Assembly: GCA_009778475.1 (NCBI GenBank) | Contig: WRJS01000031.1 | Location: 1-34,105, forward strand | Direction of reading: 5' to 3' | From: Kiritimatiellota bacterium | GTDB taxonomy: Bacteria > Verrucomicrobiota > Kiritimatiellia > RFP12 > UBA1067 | DNA length: 34,105 bases | In this document: one piece after another, positions 15,575 to 23,979 of the stretch | Position numbering within the stretch: the first letter of the stretch is position 1 | How the letters are laid out: each line of letters starts with the position of its first letter | Position numbers and translations under genes: made by a program | Notes under the pieces: model-generated | What the model was told of the DNA's origin: nothing | Seen by the model: only the letters and a program-made list of their open reading frames with translations | Database searches by the model: none

Positions 15575-16096
15575 TCAATAGGGTAGCGTATCTGCGGGGG
15601 AAAGACGAGACATTGATGCGGGGGAAAAACGGAACGGGGCGCGTCCCATATCCAACAGTGAACCGCGAAAGACACGAAAGATGCGAAAATTCAAGAAGGG
15701 CCTTTTATAGGCGGGATTGACAGGATTCCCCTTCCGGCGCATATAGATTTTTGCCGCAATGGGCGCAACACTTTTCGCGATAGGCACAATGATAGTGTCC
15801 GGTGCGCATCTTGTTCGAGTGTCCTGTAAAATACAGATGACGGGATAGAGGACTCCCCTGTTTGGATAGGCGTGATATGGAGGGCGAGGCAGGTGGGATT
15901 TTAGATTTTAGATTTGTGATTTGCCTGTTTGGATAGGCGTGATATGGAGGGCGAGGCAGGGGTCCCCATTGGCGCGGCGTGCGGGTAATGGGGGCTGACG
16001 GCTCGCGGGGACGCTCGCCCTCCAGAAGACGCTCGCCCTCCATCGTGAAACCTGTGTTTTGCAGGACACTCGTTACAGGGTCATGTAACGCGCTGG
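15575..16096. other. repeat-dense noncoding region
   Basis: No gene is supported. Visible words are GTGAACCGCGAAAGACACGA (15659), GGGATTGACAGGATTCCCC (15711), ATTTTAGATTTTAGATTTG (15898), two identical 37-base copies at 15857-15893 and 15924-15960, CCCCATTGGCGCGGCG (15965), and the GGCTCGCGGGGACGCTCGCC module (16000) with a second GACGCTCGCCCTCCA. CCTGTGTTTTGCAGGACACT at 16052 ends the set. Reading frames across this region on the minus strand are made of these words. Confidence 0.75.
15857..15960. repeat. 37-bp direct repeat (two identical copies)
   Basis: CCTGTTTGGATAGGCGTGAT followed by ATGGAGGGCGAGGCAGG occurs identically at 15857-15893 and 15924-15960. The 30 bases between them are largely the TTTTAGATTTTAGATT word. 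Confidence 0.92.
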
Positions 16097-19000
16097 TTAC
16101 TGCGGGCGGGGGGTGCTTTTCCCTCGCGTTTGCGCCGCGCTGGCCTGGAGGGCGAGGCGGGTGGAGGTCTCGGGGTAGGCGGCGGCGAGTTTGTCGAGGG
16201 CGGGGAGGGTGGCGCGGTCGGCGAGGTGGCCGAGGGCGGTGGCGGCGGCGTGGCGGGTGTCGAGGGCGTTGCCGAAGTCGGCGACGATGGCGAGCAGCGC
16301 GGGGATGGCTTTCTTGTCGCCGAGCCGCCCGAGAGCCCAGGCGGCGGCGGCGCGGTGGCAGGGGGTGAGCTCGTTGTGCAGGAAGGCTTGGCCGGGGCCG
16401 AGGGGGTCGGGGCTGCCGTTGGCGAATTCGTTGGGCATGGCGAGGGCGGCGAGCAGGGCGTCGGCGGAGCGGGGGTCGCCGATCTCGCCGAGGGCGCGGG
16501 CGAGGAAGAAGCACACCCAGTTGCGGGTGGGGAGTTTCTGGACGACGGGGATGCCGCTGGGGAACACGCGGGGGATGTCGTCGGTGACGGTGAGGTGGCG
16601 GGCGTAGGCGGCCTGGATGCGGGGGGCGTATTGGCGGTCGCGGGTGACGAGGGAGAGGATCTGGGCGGCGCGGTTGTCGAGGGGTGGGTTGCCGCCCCAT
16701 GAGCCGTACACTTTTTTGAGCATGGCGGTGATGTCGGGGTCGGGGGTGGCGGCGGTGTCGCCGAGGGCGGCGAGGCAGGTCTCGGTGACGAGGGCTTCGG
16801 CGCCTTGGCGGCGGATGAGGCGGCCGATGAGGTTTTCGGCGTCGTCGGTGGGGGCGAAGAGGGCGCGGTCGAAGTCGGTGGGGACGCTGTGGATGAGTTG
16901 GGGGACGATCTCGGGGTGGCCGTCGGTGGCCATGTTCTCGAGGGCTTCGATGATGCGGAGGTGGACGGGGGAGGCGTGGCAGGCGATGAGCGCGTCGTGG
17001 TCGCCGTACCAGAAGGTGAAGCGTTTGTATTCGCGGAGGCTGAGGAAGGTGGTGATGAGGGCGGCCTGGGCGTCGGGGGTGGCGATGAGGCCGAGGGCGT
17101 CGGCGCAGGCTTCGGCGAGGAAGAGGTTGCCTTTGTCGGGGTCGGAGTTGGCGGCGAGGGTCTCGGCGAGGAGGGGGACGGCGTTGGTGTCTCTGAGGTG
17201 GCCGAGGGCGCGGGTGACCTCTTGGACGGTGCGGGGGTTGACGGGGGAGTCGGCGGCGAATTTGGCGTTGTCCCATTGGAAGCGGTATTTGGTGAAGGCG
17301 TCGTCGTCGCGCATCCGCAGGAGGGTGTCGCGGAGGGCCTTGCGGGTGTCGTCGGTGGTGCCGATGTGGCGGAGGGCGCGGGCGGCGCGGCGGACGGTGT
17401 CGCGGTCGGGGTCGGCGAGTTGGGGGGTGAGGGCGGCCTCGGCGCGGTCGGGGTCGGCGGCGCCGGCGAGGAGGTTCCCGAGGGCGATGTCGGCGGAGAG
17501 GCGCACGAGGAGGTCGGGGTCGGCGGCGGCCTTGCGGAGGGGGTCGGCGGAGGCGCGTGTGCCGCAGGCGGCGAGGGCGAGGGCGGCGGCGACGCGGGTT
17601 TCGCGGGAGGGGTCTTTGAGGGCTTGCGCGAGGGCGGGGGCGGCGGCGGGGTCGCGGGTGAGGGCGAGGCGGTGGGCGGCGGTGGCGCGTTGCTCGGGGG
17701 TGCCGCCTTGGAGGCGTTTGATGAGTTCGGCGCTGGTGACGAAGGTGCGGTTGAGGCTGGCGATCTCGCGGAAGCGGTCGAACTGGAGTTCGGTCATGCC
17801 GGTGACGGCGGCGTTGTTGCCGCGGAAGCGGTGGGGGTCGCCGCCGGGGGTGAGGCGGAGGGGGGCGGCGGTGGTGGCCTGTATGGCGCGGGGGGTGACG
17901 ACGGTGGCGGGGGAGGTCTGGCGCACGGCGTGGCAGCCGACGCAGCCGCGGCTCTCGCCGGGGCGGACGTAGATCCAGGACATCTCGTTGAGTTCGGCGC
18001 GGCCTTCGGCGTCGACCATCTGGAAGGCGATGGCGGCGTCGGCGGGGACTTCGACGGCGAAGGAGCCGTCGGGGGCGATGGGGACGGTGCCGAGGTCGAT
18101 GGTCTCGTTCCCGGCGTGGACGATGTAGGAGTGCGAGGAGCGGGTGGTGACGCCTTTGCCCATCAGCACGCGGACGGCGACGATGTGGTTCCACCCGGCG
18201 GTGGTGTTGCGCGTGAGGCGGGCGTCTTGGCAGAAGAGCACGCCGGTGGCGGCGGTGTCGTTGATGGGGCTGGCGAGCAGGGGCGGGCGTTCGCGCGCGC
18301 CGAGGAACACGGGGGAGTGTACGGTGGCGCCGTCCGTCGCGGCGTGGACGGGGACGATCTTCGCTTGCGGGAAGGCGGGGTCCACGATGCCGAGGAGGTC
18401 GAAGCTGCCGGGCGGGGTGGGCGTCTTGGCCTCGCCCACGCGCGCGAACGCGCCGCCGGAGGTGCGGACGGTGCAGAGCAGCCGCCCGTCGGGGAGCGCC
18501 GCGACGTCGCCCGCCGGGACGGGGATGTTGAGGATGTCGCGCTGGGCGCAGCCGGGGCGGCCCACCGCGATGCTCGCGCCCGTGAGGTATGCGATGCGGC
18601 CGTCGGGCATGGGCGCGGGGCTGCCGCAGTTGAAGGCGCGGAGGCGGTTGCCGTAGCCGGGGCCGAGGTCGAGGCCGAACTCGGTGTAGCCGTGGCCGCC
18701 GTCGGGGTGCACGGCGTGGAGGAGGGTCTCGACCTTGCCGCGGTCGAAGAAGTTGTCGGAGCGGATCATGAGGATGCGGCCGTCGGCCATGACCTCTGGC
18801 TCGTTGTCGAAGATGAAGGTGGGGGTGAGCGTGCGGATGCCGCTGCCGTCGGGGCTCATGGTGAAGAGCGCGCGCGAGGGGGTGTTGTGGTACTCCTCGA
18901 AATAGCCGCAGCGCGTGGAGGTGAACGCGACGCGGCCGTCGGGCAGCTCCACGGGGTCGATGTCGTGGAACGGCCCGAACGTCAGCTGCTCCGGCGCGCC

Positions 19001-20044
19001 GCCCGCCGCCGCGATGCGGAAGATGTGGTAGAACGCGAAGTCGAACGCGGGGTCGCGCGCGCTCTTCGGCGCGGCCGAGGGGACCTCTTGGCTGTGCGGC
19101 CGCACCATCGAGAAGTAAATCCACTTGCCGTCGAACGACACCGACGGCGAGCCGATGGCACCGCCCTCGCCCGCGTCCAGCAGCACCTTCGGCTCCGCCC
19201 CGCCCTTCGCGGGCTTGATGACGCGCAGGGTCTGGCCCACCTTCATCGGCCCCGGGAAGTCATGCTCGGGGAACGCGCGCGTGAAGCCGGGGTTGAAGAT
19301 CATGTTGCCCAGCGTGTGCCACGCGCCGCCCTTGCGCGACTGCGCGAGCGTGAAGCTGCGGTCGTCGCCCAGAAACGCGATGCCCGACGGCCACACGAAA
19401 CCCTCCGGCACCGCCGCCTCCACGGGGCTCTCCTTCTCCTTGGTCGGCGGCTCGGCCTTGCCCGGCACCGCGAGCTTCCCCCACGGCGCCCCGCCGTGCG
19501 GCGTGATCTCGTGCGGCGGCTTCCAGTCCTGATCATTGAAATCGCGCTGATCCCAGTTCGGCTCCGCCTCGATCGACGCCTTCCACGATGCATCCGAGAC
19601 GAGCTCCACGATCGAGCCGTCCGTCAGCACCACATGGAGTTTCAGCAGCAGCCCCGCAGGGCTGGGCGCGGTGTTGACCGCCTGCACCGCGATGGTGTTG
19701 TCGCCCAGCGACAAGAGCGACGACACATCGAAACGCTTCGGGAGCCGCCAGTCGTCCGGGTTCGCGACGCGCCCGCCCACGAGCTTGCCGTTGATGATGA
19801 CCTCATAGAGGTTGTCGGCGGTGACGGCGAGGTCTGCGGTGACGATGCGCTCGCGCTCCGTGACCGCAACCCCCGCGCGGAAAAAGCAGTTTCCCTCTGG
19901 CAACGTGTTCAGGTTCGAGTCGGGTTTGGGTTTGAGCCACACCCACTTCGCCCCCTCGAAATCCAACGGCTTCGCCTCCTGCGCGACAACCCCAAACGCC
20001 ATGCCGAACAGTATCGCCACAATACCCATCATATTCCGCATCAT
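16097..20044 (-). CDS. HzsA-like monohaem cytochrome c with sugar-binding-like front and HEAT-repeat tail
   Basis: This 1315-residue protein starts with a signal peptide (MMRNMMGIVAILFGMAFGVVAQ), preceded by AAGGGAG. The N-terminal 150 residues (GAKWVWLKPKPDS, YEVIINGKLVGG, NTIAVQAVN) look like the jelly-roll domain of glycosidases. Next comes a beta-propeller-like section with repeated LPDGRVAF / MADGRILM strands and STRCGYFEEYH, resembling the middle of hydrazine synthase subunit A relatives. A single c-type haem site CVGCH lies at 701-705 in RPGESRGCVGCHAVRQ. From about 770 to the end, HEAT repeats dominate (PALAQALKDPSRETRVAAALALAACG and many more). It should be exported and haem-loaded. 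Related large proteins occur in PVC bacteria; substrate and partners are unknown, and true hydrazine synthesis is not implied. Confidence 0.8.
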   Translation of the reverse strand: MMRNMMGIVAILFGMAFGVVAQEAKPLDFEGAKWVWLKPKPDSNLNTLPEGNCFFRAGVAVTERERIVTADLAVTADNLYEVIINGKLVGGRVANPDDWRLPKRFDVSSLLSLGDNTIAVQAVNTAPSPAGLLLKLHVVLTDGSIVELVSDASWKASIEAEPNWDQRDFNDQDWKPPHEITPHGGAPWGKLAVPGKAEPPTKEKESPVEAAVPEGFVWPSGIAFLGDDRSFTLAQSRKGGAWHTLGNMIFNPGFTRAFPEHDFPGPMKVGQTLRVIKPAKGGAEPKVLLDAGEGGAIGSPSVSFDGKWIYFSMVRPHSQEVPSAAPKSARDPAFDFAFYHIFRIAAAGGAPEQLTFGPFHDIDPVELPDGRVAFTSTRCGYFEEYHNTPSRALFTMSPDGSGIRTLTPTFIFDNEPEVMADGRILMIRSDNFFDRGKVETLLHAVHPDGGHGYTEFGLDLGPGYGNRLRAFNCGSPAPMPDGRIAYLTGASIAVGRPGCAQRDILNIPVPAGDVAALPDGRLLCTVRTSGGAFARVGEAKTPTPPGSFDLLGIVDPAFPQAKIVPVHAATDGATVHSPVFLGARERPPLLASPINDTAATGVLFCQDARLTRNTTAGWNHIVAVRVLMGKGVTTRSSHSYIVHAGNETIDLGTVPIAPDGSFAVEVPADAAIAFQMVDAEGRAELNEMSWIYVRPGESRGCVGCHAVRQTSPATVVTPRAIQATTAAPLRLTPGGDPHRFRGNNAAVTGMTELQFDRFREIASLNRTFVTSAELIKRLQGGTPEQRATAAHRLALTRDPAAAPALAQALKDPSRETRVAAALALAACGTRASADPLRKAAADPDLLVRLSADIALGNLLAGAADPDRAEAALTPQLADPDRDTVRRAARALRHIGTTDDTRKALRDTLLRMRDDDAFTKYRFQWDNAKFAADSPVNPRTVQEVTRALGHLRDTNAVPLLAETLAANSDPDKGNLFLAEACADALGLIATPDAQAALITTFLSLREYKRFTFWYGDHDALIACHASPVHLRIIEALENMATDGHPEIVPQLIHSVPTDFDRALFAPTDDAENLIGRLIRRQGAEALVTETCLAALGDTAATPDPDITAMLKKVYGSWGGNPPLDNRAAQILSLVTRDRQYAPRIQAAYARHLTVTDDIPRVFPSGIPVVQKLPTRNWVCFFLARALGEIGDPRSADALLAALAMPNEFANGSPDPLGPGQAFLHNELTPCHRAAAAWALGRLGDKKAIPALLAIVADFGNALDTRHAAATALGHLADRATLPALDKLAAAYPETSTRLALQASAAQTRGKSTPRPQ

Positions 20045-20223
20045 GCTCTCTCCCTTTTCAAAATCAAAAAACATAGTATAACCGTTCGCATTGCCCAAGT
20101 CAAAGGGAATTGTGGACGGAATTTCCATTAGGACTGTCCTAAAACCGCAAGACTCAAGACCGTTAACCGCAAAACGCGCGAGACACGCGAGACACGCAAA
20201 AAAGATTTAGAGTCATTTAAGGT

Positions 20224-20371
20224 GGCAAGCGTCGTAGAGACGGATGATTATCCGTCTCCTGAAGGCAATGACACGGGGAGACGGATAATCATCCGTCTCT
20301 ACCAGTAAACCTGTCCTATCGTCAGACCCCATTGGCGCGGCGGGCGGCTCGCGGGGACGCTCGCCCTCCAT
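20224..20371. repeat. 148-bp composite element, copy 1
   Basis: This copy matches 20454-20601 at 145 of 148 positions. It holds a perfect 26-bp inverted repeat (20234-20259 with 20277-20302, loop of 17) whose arms are themselves near-palindromes of GAGACGGATgATtATCCGTCTC. The CCCCATTGGCGCGGCG and GGCTCGCGGGGACGCTCGCC modules follow. The shape recalls REP/BIME elements of enterobacteria, though the sequence is unrelated. Confidence 0.93.
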
Positions 20372-20453
20372 CTGTCGCTCGCCCTCCATCGTGAAATCTG
20401 TATTTTGCAGGACACTATTCAGCACCTGCGGCGCTATGGGACAACATCAGGTT

Positions 20454-20601
20454 GGCAAGCGTCGTAGAGACGGATGATTATCCGTCTCCTGAAGGCAATG
20501 ACACGGGGAGACGGATAATCATCCGTCTCTACCATTAAACCTGTACTATCGTCAGACCCCATTGGCGCGGCGGGCGGCTCGCGAGGACGCTCGCCCTCCA
20601 T
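20454..20601. repeat. 148-bp composite element, copy 2
   Basis: Second copy, 230 bases downstream of the first and in the same orientation, with three base differences. Its inverted repeat arms are 20464-20489 and 20507-20532. It ends about 90 bases before the adk start. Confidence 0.93.
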
Positions 20602-20691
20602 GTACCTAGTAAGGTTAAATTGACTATAAAAATTTTTTGCTTTTTTTGTTGCGCTGGCTGGCCTGTTTTTGATATGGTGATTTTTCCACTG

Positions 20692-21339
20692 ATGAAAATC
20701 ATCATTCTTTTAGGTGCGCCAGGTTCTGGGAAAGGAACGATCGCCGGACGTTTGTCGGCGGGCGGCGGCGCGTGCAGGCATATCTCGAGCGGCGACCTGC
20801 TGCGCGACGCGGTGAAGCGGCAGACGGCGGCGGGGGCGGAGGCGGACGGCTACATGAAGCGCGGGGAGCTGGTCCCGGATGAGCTTGTCGCGCGGATGAT
20901 TTCGGATTTGCTGGCGGGCGCGGCGGGCGACTGCACGCTGCTGCTGGACGGGTTCCCGCGCACGGTGGCGCAGGCGCAGATGCTGGACGCGGCCGTGGCG
21001 GCGGGCGGCGCGGGGCTGGACATGGCGATCCTGCTGGACGTTCCCGAGGAGATTCTGACGGACCGCATCGCGGGGCGGCGCGTGTGCCCGGCGTGCGGGG
21101 CGGGGTATCATGTGGCGAGCATCCCGCCGAAGGCCGAGGGCGTGTGCGACGTGTGCGGCGCGGCGCTGGTTGTCCGCAAGGACGACAACCCGGAGACGGT
21201 GCGGAACCGCCTCGCGGTGTACCGGGTGCAGACGGCGCCGCTGATTGACTTTTACGAGGCGCGCGGCCTGCTGCGGCGCGTGGACGGGGCGCGGGAGGCA
21301 GGGCTGGTGGCGGATGACCTGAGGCGGCTGCTGGCATGA
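20692..21339 (+). CDS. adk: adenylate kinase
   Basis: This 215-residue enzyme interconverts ATP + AMP and 2 ADP. It has the P-loop GAPGSGKGT (8-16), the AMP-binding DGFPRT motif, and a long-type LID domain with four cysteines (CPACG and CDVCG) that probably bind zinc. The start at 20692 places the P-loop at its usual distance; an in-frame ATG at 20620 would add 24 hydrophobic, Cys-rich residues and is unlikely. It opens the alpha-operon-type cluster and overlaps map by four bases (ATGA). The usual upstream neighbour secY is not present; repeat elements lie there instead. Confidence 0.97.
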   Translation: MKIIILLGAPGSGKGTIAGRLSAGGGACRHISSGDLLRDAVKRQTAAGAEADGYMKRGELVPDELVARMISDLLAGAAGDCTLLLDGFPRTVAQAQMLDAAVAAGGAGLDMAILLDVPEEILTDRIAGRRVCPACGAGYHVASIPPKAEGVCDVCGAALVVRKDDNPETVRNRLAVYRVQTAPLIDFYEARGLLRRVDGAREAGLVADDLRRLLA

Positions 21340-22085
21340 ACATCCCGCTGAAGAGCGCTGCGGAGCTGGACGCGATGCGCGTGAGCTGCCGGATGGCGGC
21401 GGAGGTGCTGGCGGCGGTCGCGGCGGCGGTCGCGCCGGGCGTGACGACGGGGGAGCTTGACCTGTTGGCCCGGCGGCTGATCGAGGAGCGCAAGGCGAGG
21501 CCGTCGTTCCTGGGGTACAGGAAGTATCCGGCGGCGATGTGTATTTCGGTCAACGACGAGGTGATCCACGGGATCCCCGGGCGGAGGGTTGTCCAGCCGG
21601 GGGATGTGGTGAGCCTGGACGTTGGCGTGTTGAAGGACGGGTTCCACGGGGACTGCGCGACGACCGTGATGGTGGGCGTGACGGACCCGGAGGTGATCCG
21701 GTTGGTGGAGGTGACGAGACGGGCGCTTGCGGCGGCGGTTGCCGCGGCGGCGCCGGGCGCGCGCCTCTCGGACGTGTCTCATGCGGTGCAGAGCATCGCG
21801 GAGGCATCCGGCTGTTCGGTGGTGAGGGAATTTGTGGGCCACGGCGTGGGGCGTCACCTCCACGAGGATCCGCAGGTTCCCAACTACGGGAAGCCGGGGC
21901 GCGGGCCGTTGCTGCGGCCGGGGATGACGTTGGCGATCGAGCCGATGGTGAACCTCGGGGCGGGCGGCGTGTGCGTGCTGGACGACGGATGGACAGTTGT
22001 GACGAAGGACGGGAGGCCGTCCGCGCACTTCGAGCACACCGTGGCAGTGCTCGGGGAAGGTTCGGAAATTTTGACGCTGGCATAG
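21336..22085 (+). CDS. map: methionine aminopeptidase, type I
   Basis: This 249-residue enzyme removes the initiator methionine from new proteins. All five metal ligands are visible: Asp95 (SLDVG), Asp106 (GDCA), His169 (VGHGVG), Glu202 (AIEPM) and Glu233 (FEHT). It lacks the zinc-finger extension of longer forms. The start overlaps the adk stop as ATGA, so the two are translationally coupled. rpmJ follows after 90 bases; infA, often found between map and rpmJ, is absent. Confidence 0.97.
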   Translation: MNIPLKSAAELDAMRVSCRMAAEVLAAVAAAVAPGVTTGELDLLARRLIEERKARPSFLGYRKYPAAMCISVNDEVIHGIPGRRVVQPGDVVSLDVGVLKDGFHGDCATTVMVGVTDPEVIRLVEVTRRALAAAVAAAAPGARLSDVSHAVQSIAEASGCSVVREFVGHGVGRHLHEDPQVPNYGKPGRGPLLRPGMTLAIEPMVNLGAGGVCVLDDGWTVVTKDGRPSAHFEHTVAVLGEGSEILTLA

Positions 22086-22175
22086 GGAGAAAAAATTTCC
22101 GAATTTTTGGATAGACAAGAGGACGGATTTTTGGTTAAATGAAAGGCCTTTTTTTGACCGAGGAAAGAATAGACC

Positions 22176-22289
22176 ATGAAAGTTCGTAGTTCAGTTCGTC
22201 GCATTTGCGAGCGTTGCCGGGTGGTGCGTCGCAAAGGCATCATTCGCGTTATTTGTACGAACCCGCGCCATAAGCAGCGCCAGGGTTAA
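22176..22289 (+). CDS. rpmJ: ribosomal protein bL36
   Basis: This 37-residue protein starts [17 protein letters not shown] and ends NPRHKQRQG. It is the zinc-binding form of L36, with Cys11, Cys14, Cys27 and His32 in the standard positions. An AGGAAAG site precedes the ATG. It lies between map and rpsM, its usual place in this cluster. Confidence 0.97.
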   Translation: MKVRSSVRRICERCRVVRRKGIIRVICTNPRHKQRQG

Positions 22290-22305
22290 GTGAGAGAGGA
22301 CAACC

Positions 22306-22707
22306 ATGCCAAGACTGATGGGTGTGGATATTCCGGGTCGTAAGCGCGTGGGTTACGCGCTCCGGTACATCCACGGGATCGGCCCGAAGCGGGCCAACGA
22401 TGTGGTCGAGCAGTGTAAGCTCGACCCCGCCAAGAAGGCTGATGACCTGACACCGGACGAGATCCGTCACATCGTGTCGTTCATTCAGGATACGTACCGC
22501 GTGGAGGGTGACCTGCGCCGCGAGGTGTCGCAGAACATCCGCCGCCTGATCAGCATCGGGTCGTACCGCGGCCTGCGCCACAAGCGCGGCCTGCCGGTGC
22601 GCGGCCAGCGGACGCGGACGAACGCGCGGACGCGCAAGGGCGCGAAACGGACAGTCGGGGCGGTGCGCGACAAGTCGGCGCGCGCGGCCATGAAGGCGAA
22701 GGCGTAA
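22306..22707 (+). CDS. rpsM: ribosomal protein uS13
   Basis: This 133-residue S13 protein of the small-subunit head contacts the P-site tRNA and 16S rRNA. It contains RLMGVDIPGRKRVGYALRYI, the helix-hairpin GIGPKRA, and the basic tail GLRHKRGLPVRGQRTRTNAR. An AGAGGAC site lies before the start, 16 bases after rpmJ. It is normal in length with a slightly long basic C-terminus. Confidence 0.98.
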   Translation: MPRLMGVDIPGRKRVGYALRYIHGIGPKRANDVVEQCKLDPAKKADDLTPDEIRHIVSFIQDTYRVEGDLRREVSQNIRRLISIGSYRGLRHKRGLPVRGQRTRTNARTRKGAKRTVGAVRDKSARAAMKAKA

Positions 22708-22770
22708 TGAACCCGGCGGCGGCGCGCAGAGGGCGCGCCCGCCGCAACTGTACTTTAAGGCTAGACACGC

Positions 22771-23283
22771 ATGAGTGACGAAGTAATCAATAAGGAAGAA
22801 GCACCGGCCGAGCAGCCGGTCGTCCTCTCCGAGGAGCAGAAGGCGCATGAGGAGGCGGCCGCCGTGCTGGCGATGGGCGATGACGCCAAGGCCGCCGCCA
22901 GCGCGGCCGACGTGAAGAAGAAGGGCAAAGGCAAGTCGATCCCCGCGGGGATCTGCTTCATCCGCTCGACGTTCAACAACACGCTCGTGTCCATCACGGA
23001 CGCGCGCGGCGGGGTGATTGCCTGGAGTTCGGCCGGCAAGGCCGGGTTCAAGGGGTCGCGCAAGTGTACGGCGTTCGCGGCGACGATGGTCGCGCAGGAC
23101 GCGGCGCGCCAGGCGATGTCCAAGGGTATGCACGAGGTTGAGGTGAGGGTGCAGGGCGCAGGCGCGGGGCGCGAGTCTGCGGTGCGGGCCATCCAGTCTG
23201 CCGGGATGCAGGTCTCGGTGCTGAAGGATTGCACGCCGATCCCGCATAACGGTTGCCGCCCGCGTAAACGGAGGAGGGTGTAA
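22771..23283 (+). CDS. rpsK: ribosomal protein uS11 with an acidic N-terminal extension
   Basis: The S11 core (small-subunit platform) starts near residue 55 with [20 protein letters not shown] and ends with the conserved [11 protein letters not shown]. In front are about 50 extra residues rich in Glu and Ala ([18 protein letters not shown] and on), ending in KKKGKGK. Typical S11 proteins have only about 10-15 residues there. The whole frame uses the same codon style, and the next internal ATG lies in the extension, so the long start looks real. The TAATG junction overlaps rpsD by one base. Confidence 0.96.
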   Translation: MSDEVINKEEAPAEQPVVLSEEQKAHEEAAAVLAMGDDAKAAASAADVKKKGKGKSIPAGICFIRSTFNNTLVSITDARGGVIAWSSAGKAGFKGSRKCTAFAATMVAQDAARQAMSKGMHEVEVRVQGAGAGRESAVRAIQSAGMQVSVLKDCTPIPHNGCRPRKRRRV

Positions 23284-23912
23284 TGGGCAGATATACGGGG
23301 CCCGCGTGCCGGCTGTGCCGCCGCGAAGGGCAGAAGTTGTTTTTGAAGGGCGCGCGCTGCTACATGGCTAAGTGCGCGATTGAGCAGGGGCACTCCGCCC
23401 CGGGCCAGCACGGCGCGCGCCGCAGCCGCAAGATATCCGAGTACGGCCAGCAGCTGCGCCAGAAGCAGTGCCTGCGCCGCCAGTACGGGATGCAGGAGCT
23501 CCAGTTCCGCCGCTTCTTTAAGGAGGCGTTGCGCCGCAAGGGCGTCACGGGCGAGATCCTGCTCCAGCTGCTGGAGACGCGCTTGGACAACATGGCGTAC
23601 CGCCTCGGGTTCGCGTCGTCGCGCAGGGCCGCGCGCCAGTTCGTCCTGCACGGCCACGTGCTGGTGAACGGCAAGGTCGCCTCCGTGCCGTCGATGATCC
23701 TTAAGGCCGGCGACGTGATCGAGGTCCGCGACCGCCCGCGCAGCCGCGACATAGCTCTGCGCAGCCTCGAGGCCGCCACCACGCAGCAGACGCCCACGTG
23801 GGTCGCGCTGGACAGGAGGGCGTTCCGTGCCGAGCTGCAGAGCATCCCGACGCGCGAGCAGATCGCCCCCATCGTGGATGAACAGGCTGTCGTTGAGTTG
23901 TATTCCCGCTAA
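23283..23912 (+). CDS. rpsD: ribosomal protein uS4, zinc-binding type
   Basis: This 209-residue S4 protein starts small-subunit assembly, and in some bacteria represses its own operon. The N-terminal zinc knuckle is complete (Cys9, Cys12, Cys26, Cys31), so this is the C+ form. The S4 RNA-binding domain is clear at LDNMAYRLGFASSRRAARQFVLHGHVLVNG. Its start overlaps the rpsK stop (TAATG). Confidence 0.98.
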   Translation: MGRYTGPACRLCRREGQKLFLKGARCYMAKCAIEQGHSAPGQHGARRSRKISEYGQQLRQKQCLRRQYGMQELQFRRFFKEALRRKGVTGEILLQLLETRLDNMAYRLGFASSRRAARQFVLHGHVLVNGKVASVPSMILKAGDVIEVRDRPRSRDIALRSLEAATTQQTPTWVALDRRAFRAELQSIPTREQIAPIVDEQAVVELYSR

Positions 23913-23935
23913 CCGCAATCGTAGAACATGGCTCC

Positions 23936-23956
23936 CGCAGGCCCGTAAAGCCTGCG
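23936..23956 (+). promoter_or_regulatory. 7-bp perfect hairpin in the rpsD-rpoA spacer
   Basis: CGCAGGC (23936-23942) and GCCTGCG (23950-23956) pair perfectly around a 7-base loop. The hairpin lies 23 bases before the rpoA start and is not followed by a T-run. It could slow or regulate ribosomes or RNA decay between these genes; no function is shown. Confidence 0.45.
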
Positions 23957-23979
23957 CGGCAGCCTGAAAGGACGGAAAC

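Larger units (their letters stand above)
20045..20691. other. intergenic region between divergent genes, built from duplicated modules
   Basis: These 647 bases separate the minus-strand cytochrome gene from adk. They contain an ACCGCAAAACGCGCGAGACA word (20165) and two 148-base direct repeats (listed separately). Between the copies lies a GTGAAATCTGTATTTTGCAG module (20391). The last 90 bases before adk are AT-rich (TTGACTATAAAAATTTTTTG from 20620) and probably hold its promoter, but no pair of boxes with good spacing stands out. Confidence 0.7.

Noticed and set aside
15705-16096. Protein ending in HCGKNLYAPEGESCQSRL on the minus strand
   Set aside because: The frame is a chain of repeat words that happens to lack stops; it has no conserved domain and merges with an antisense frame of the cytochrome gene.
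18400-20044. True hydrazine synthase subunit A
   Set aside because: Only the middle region and one haem motif resemble HzsA; the second haem site, partner subunits and anammox genes are absent, and HEAT repeats replace the rest.
16805-20131. A 1108-codon open frame on the plus strand, and a 1139-codon one on the minus strand at 15705-19124
   Set aside because: Both are shadows of the HzsA-like gene. Their residues are extreme (Gly/Val/Glu or Arg/Pro/His only), with no family motifs, and arise from the GC-rich third positions of the real gene.
20213-20425. 70-codon minus-strand frame containing MEGERQMEGERPREP
   Set aside because: It consists only of repeat modules found in noncoding gaps; no ribosome site or homology was seen.
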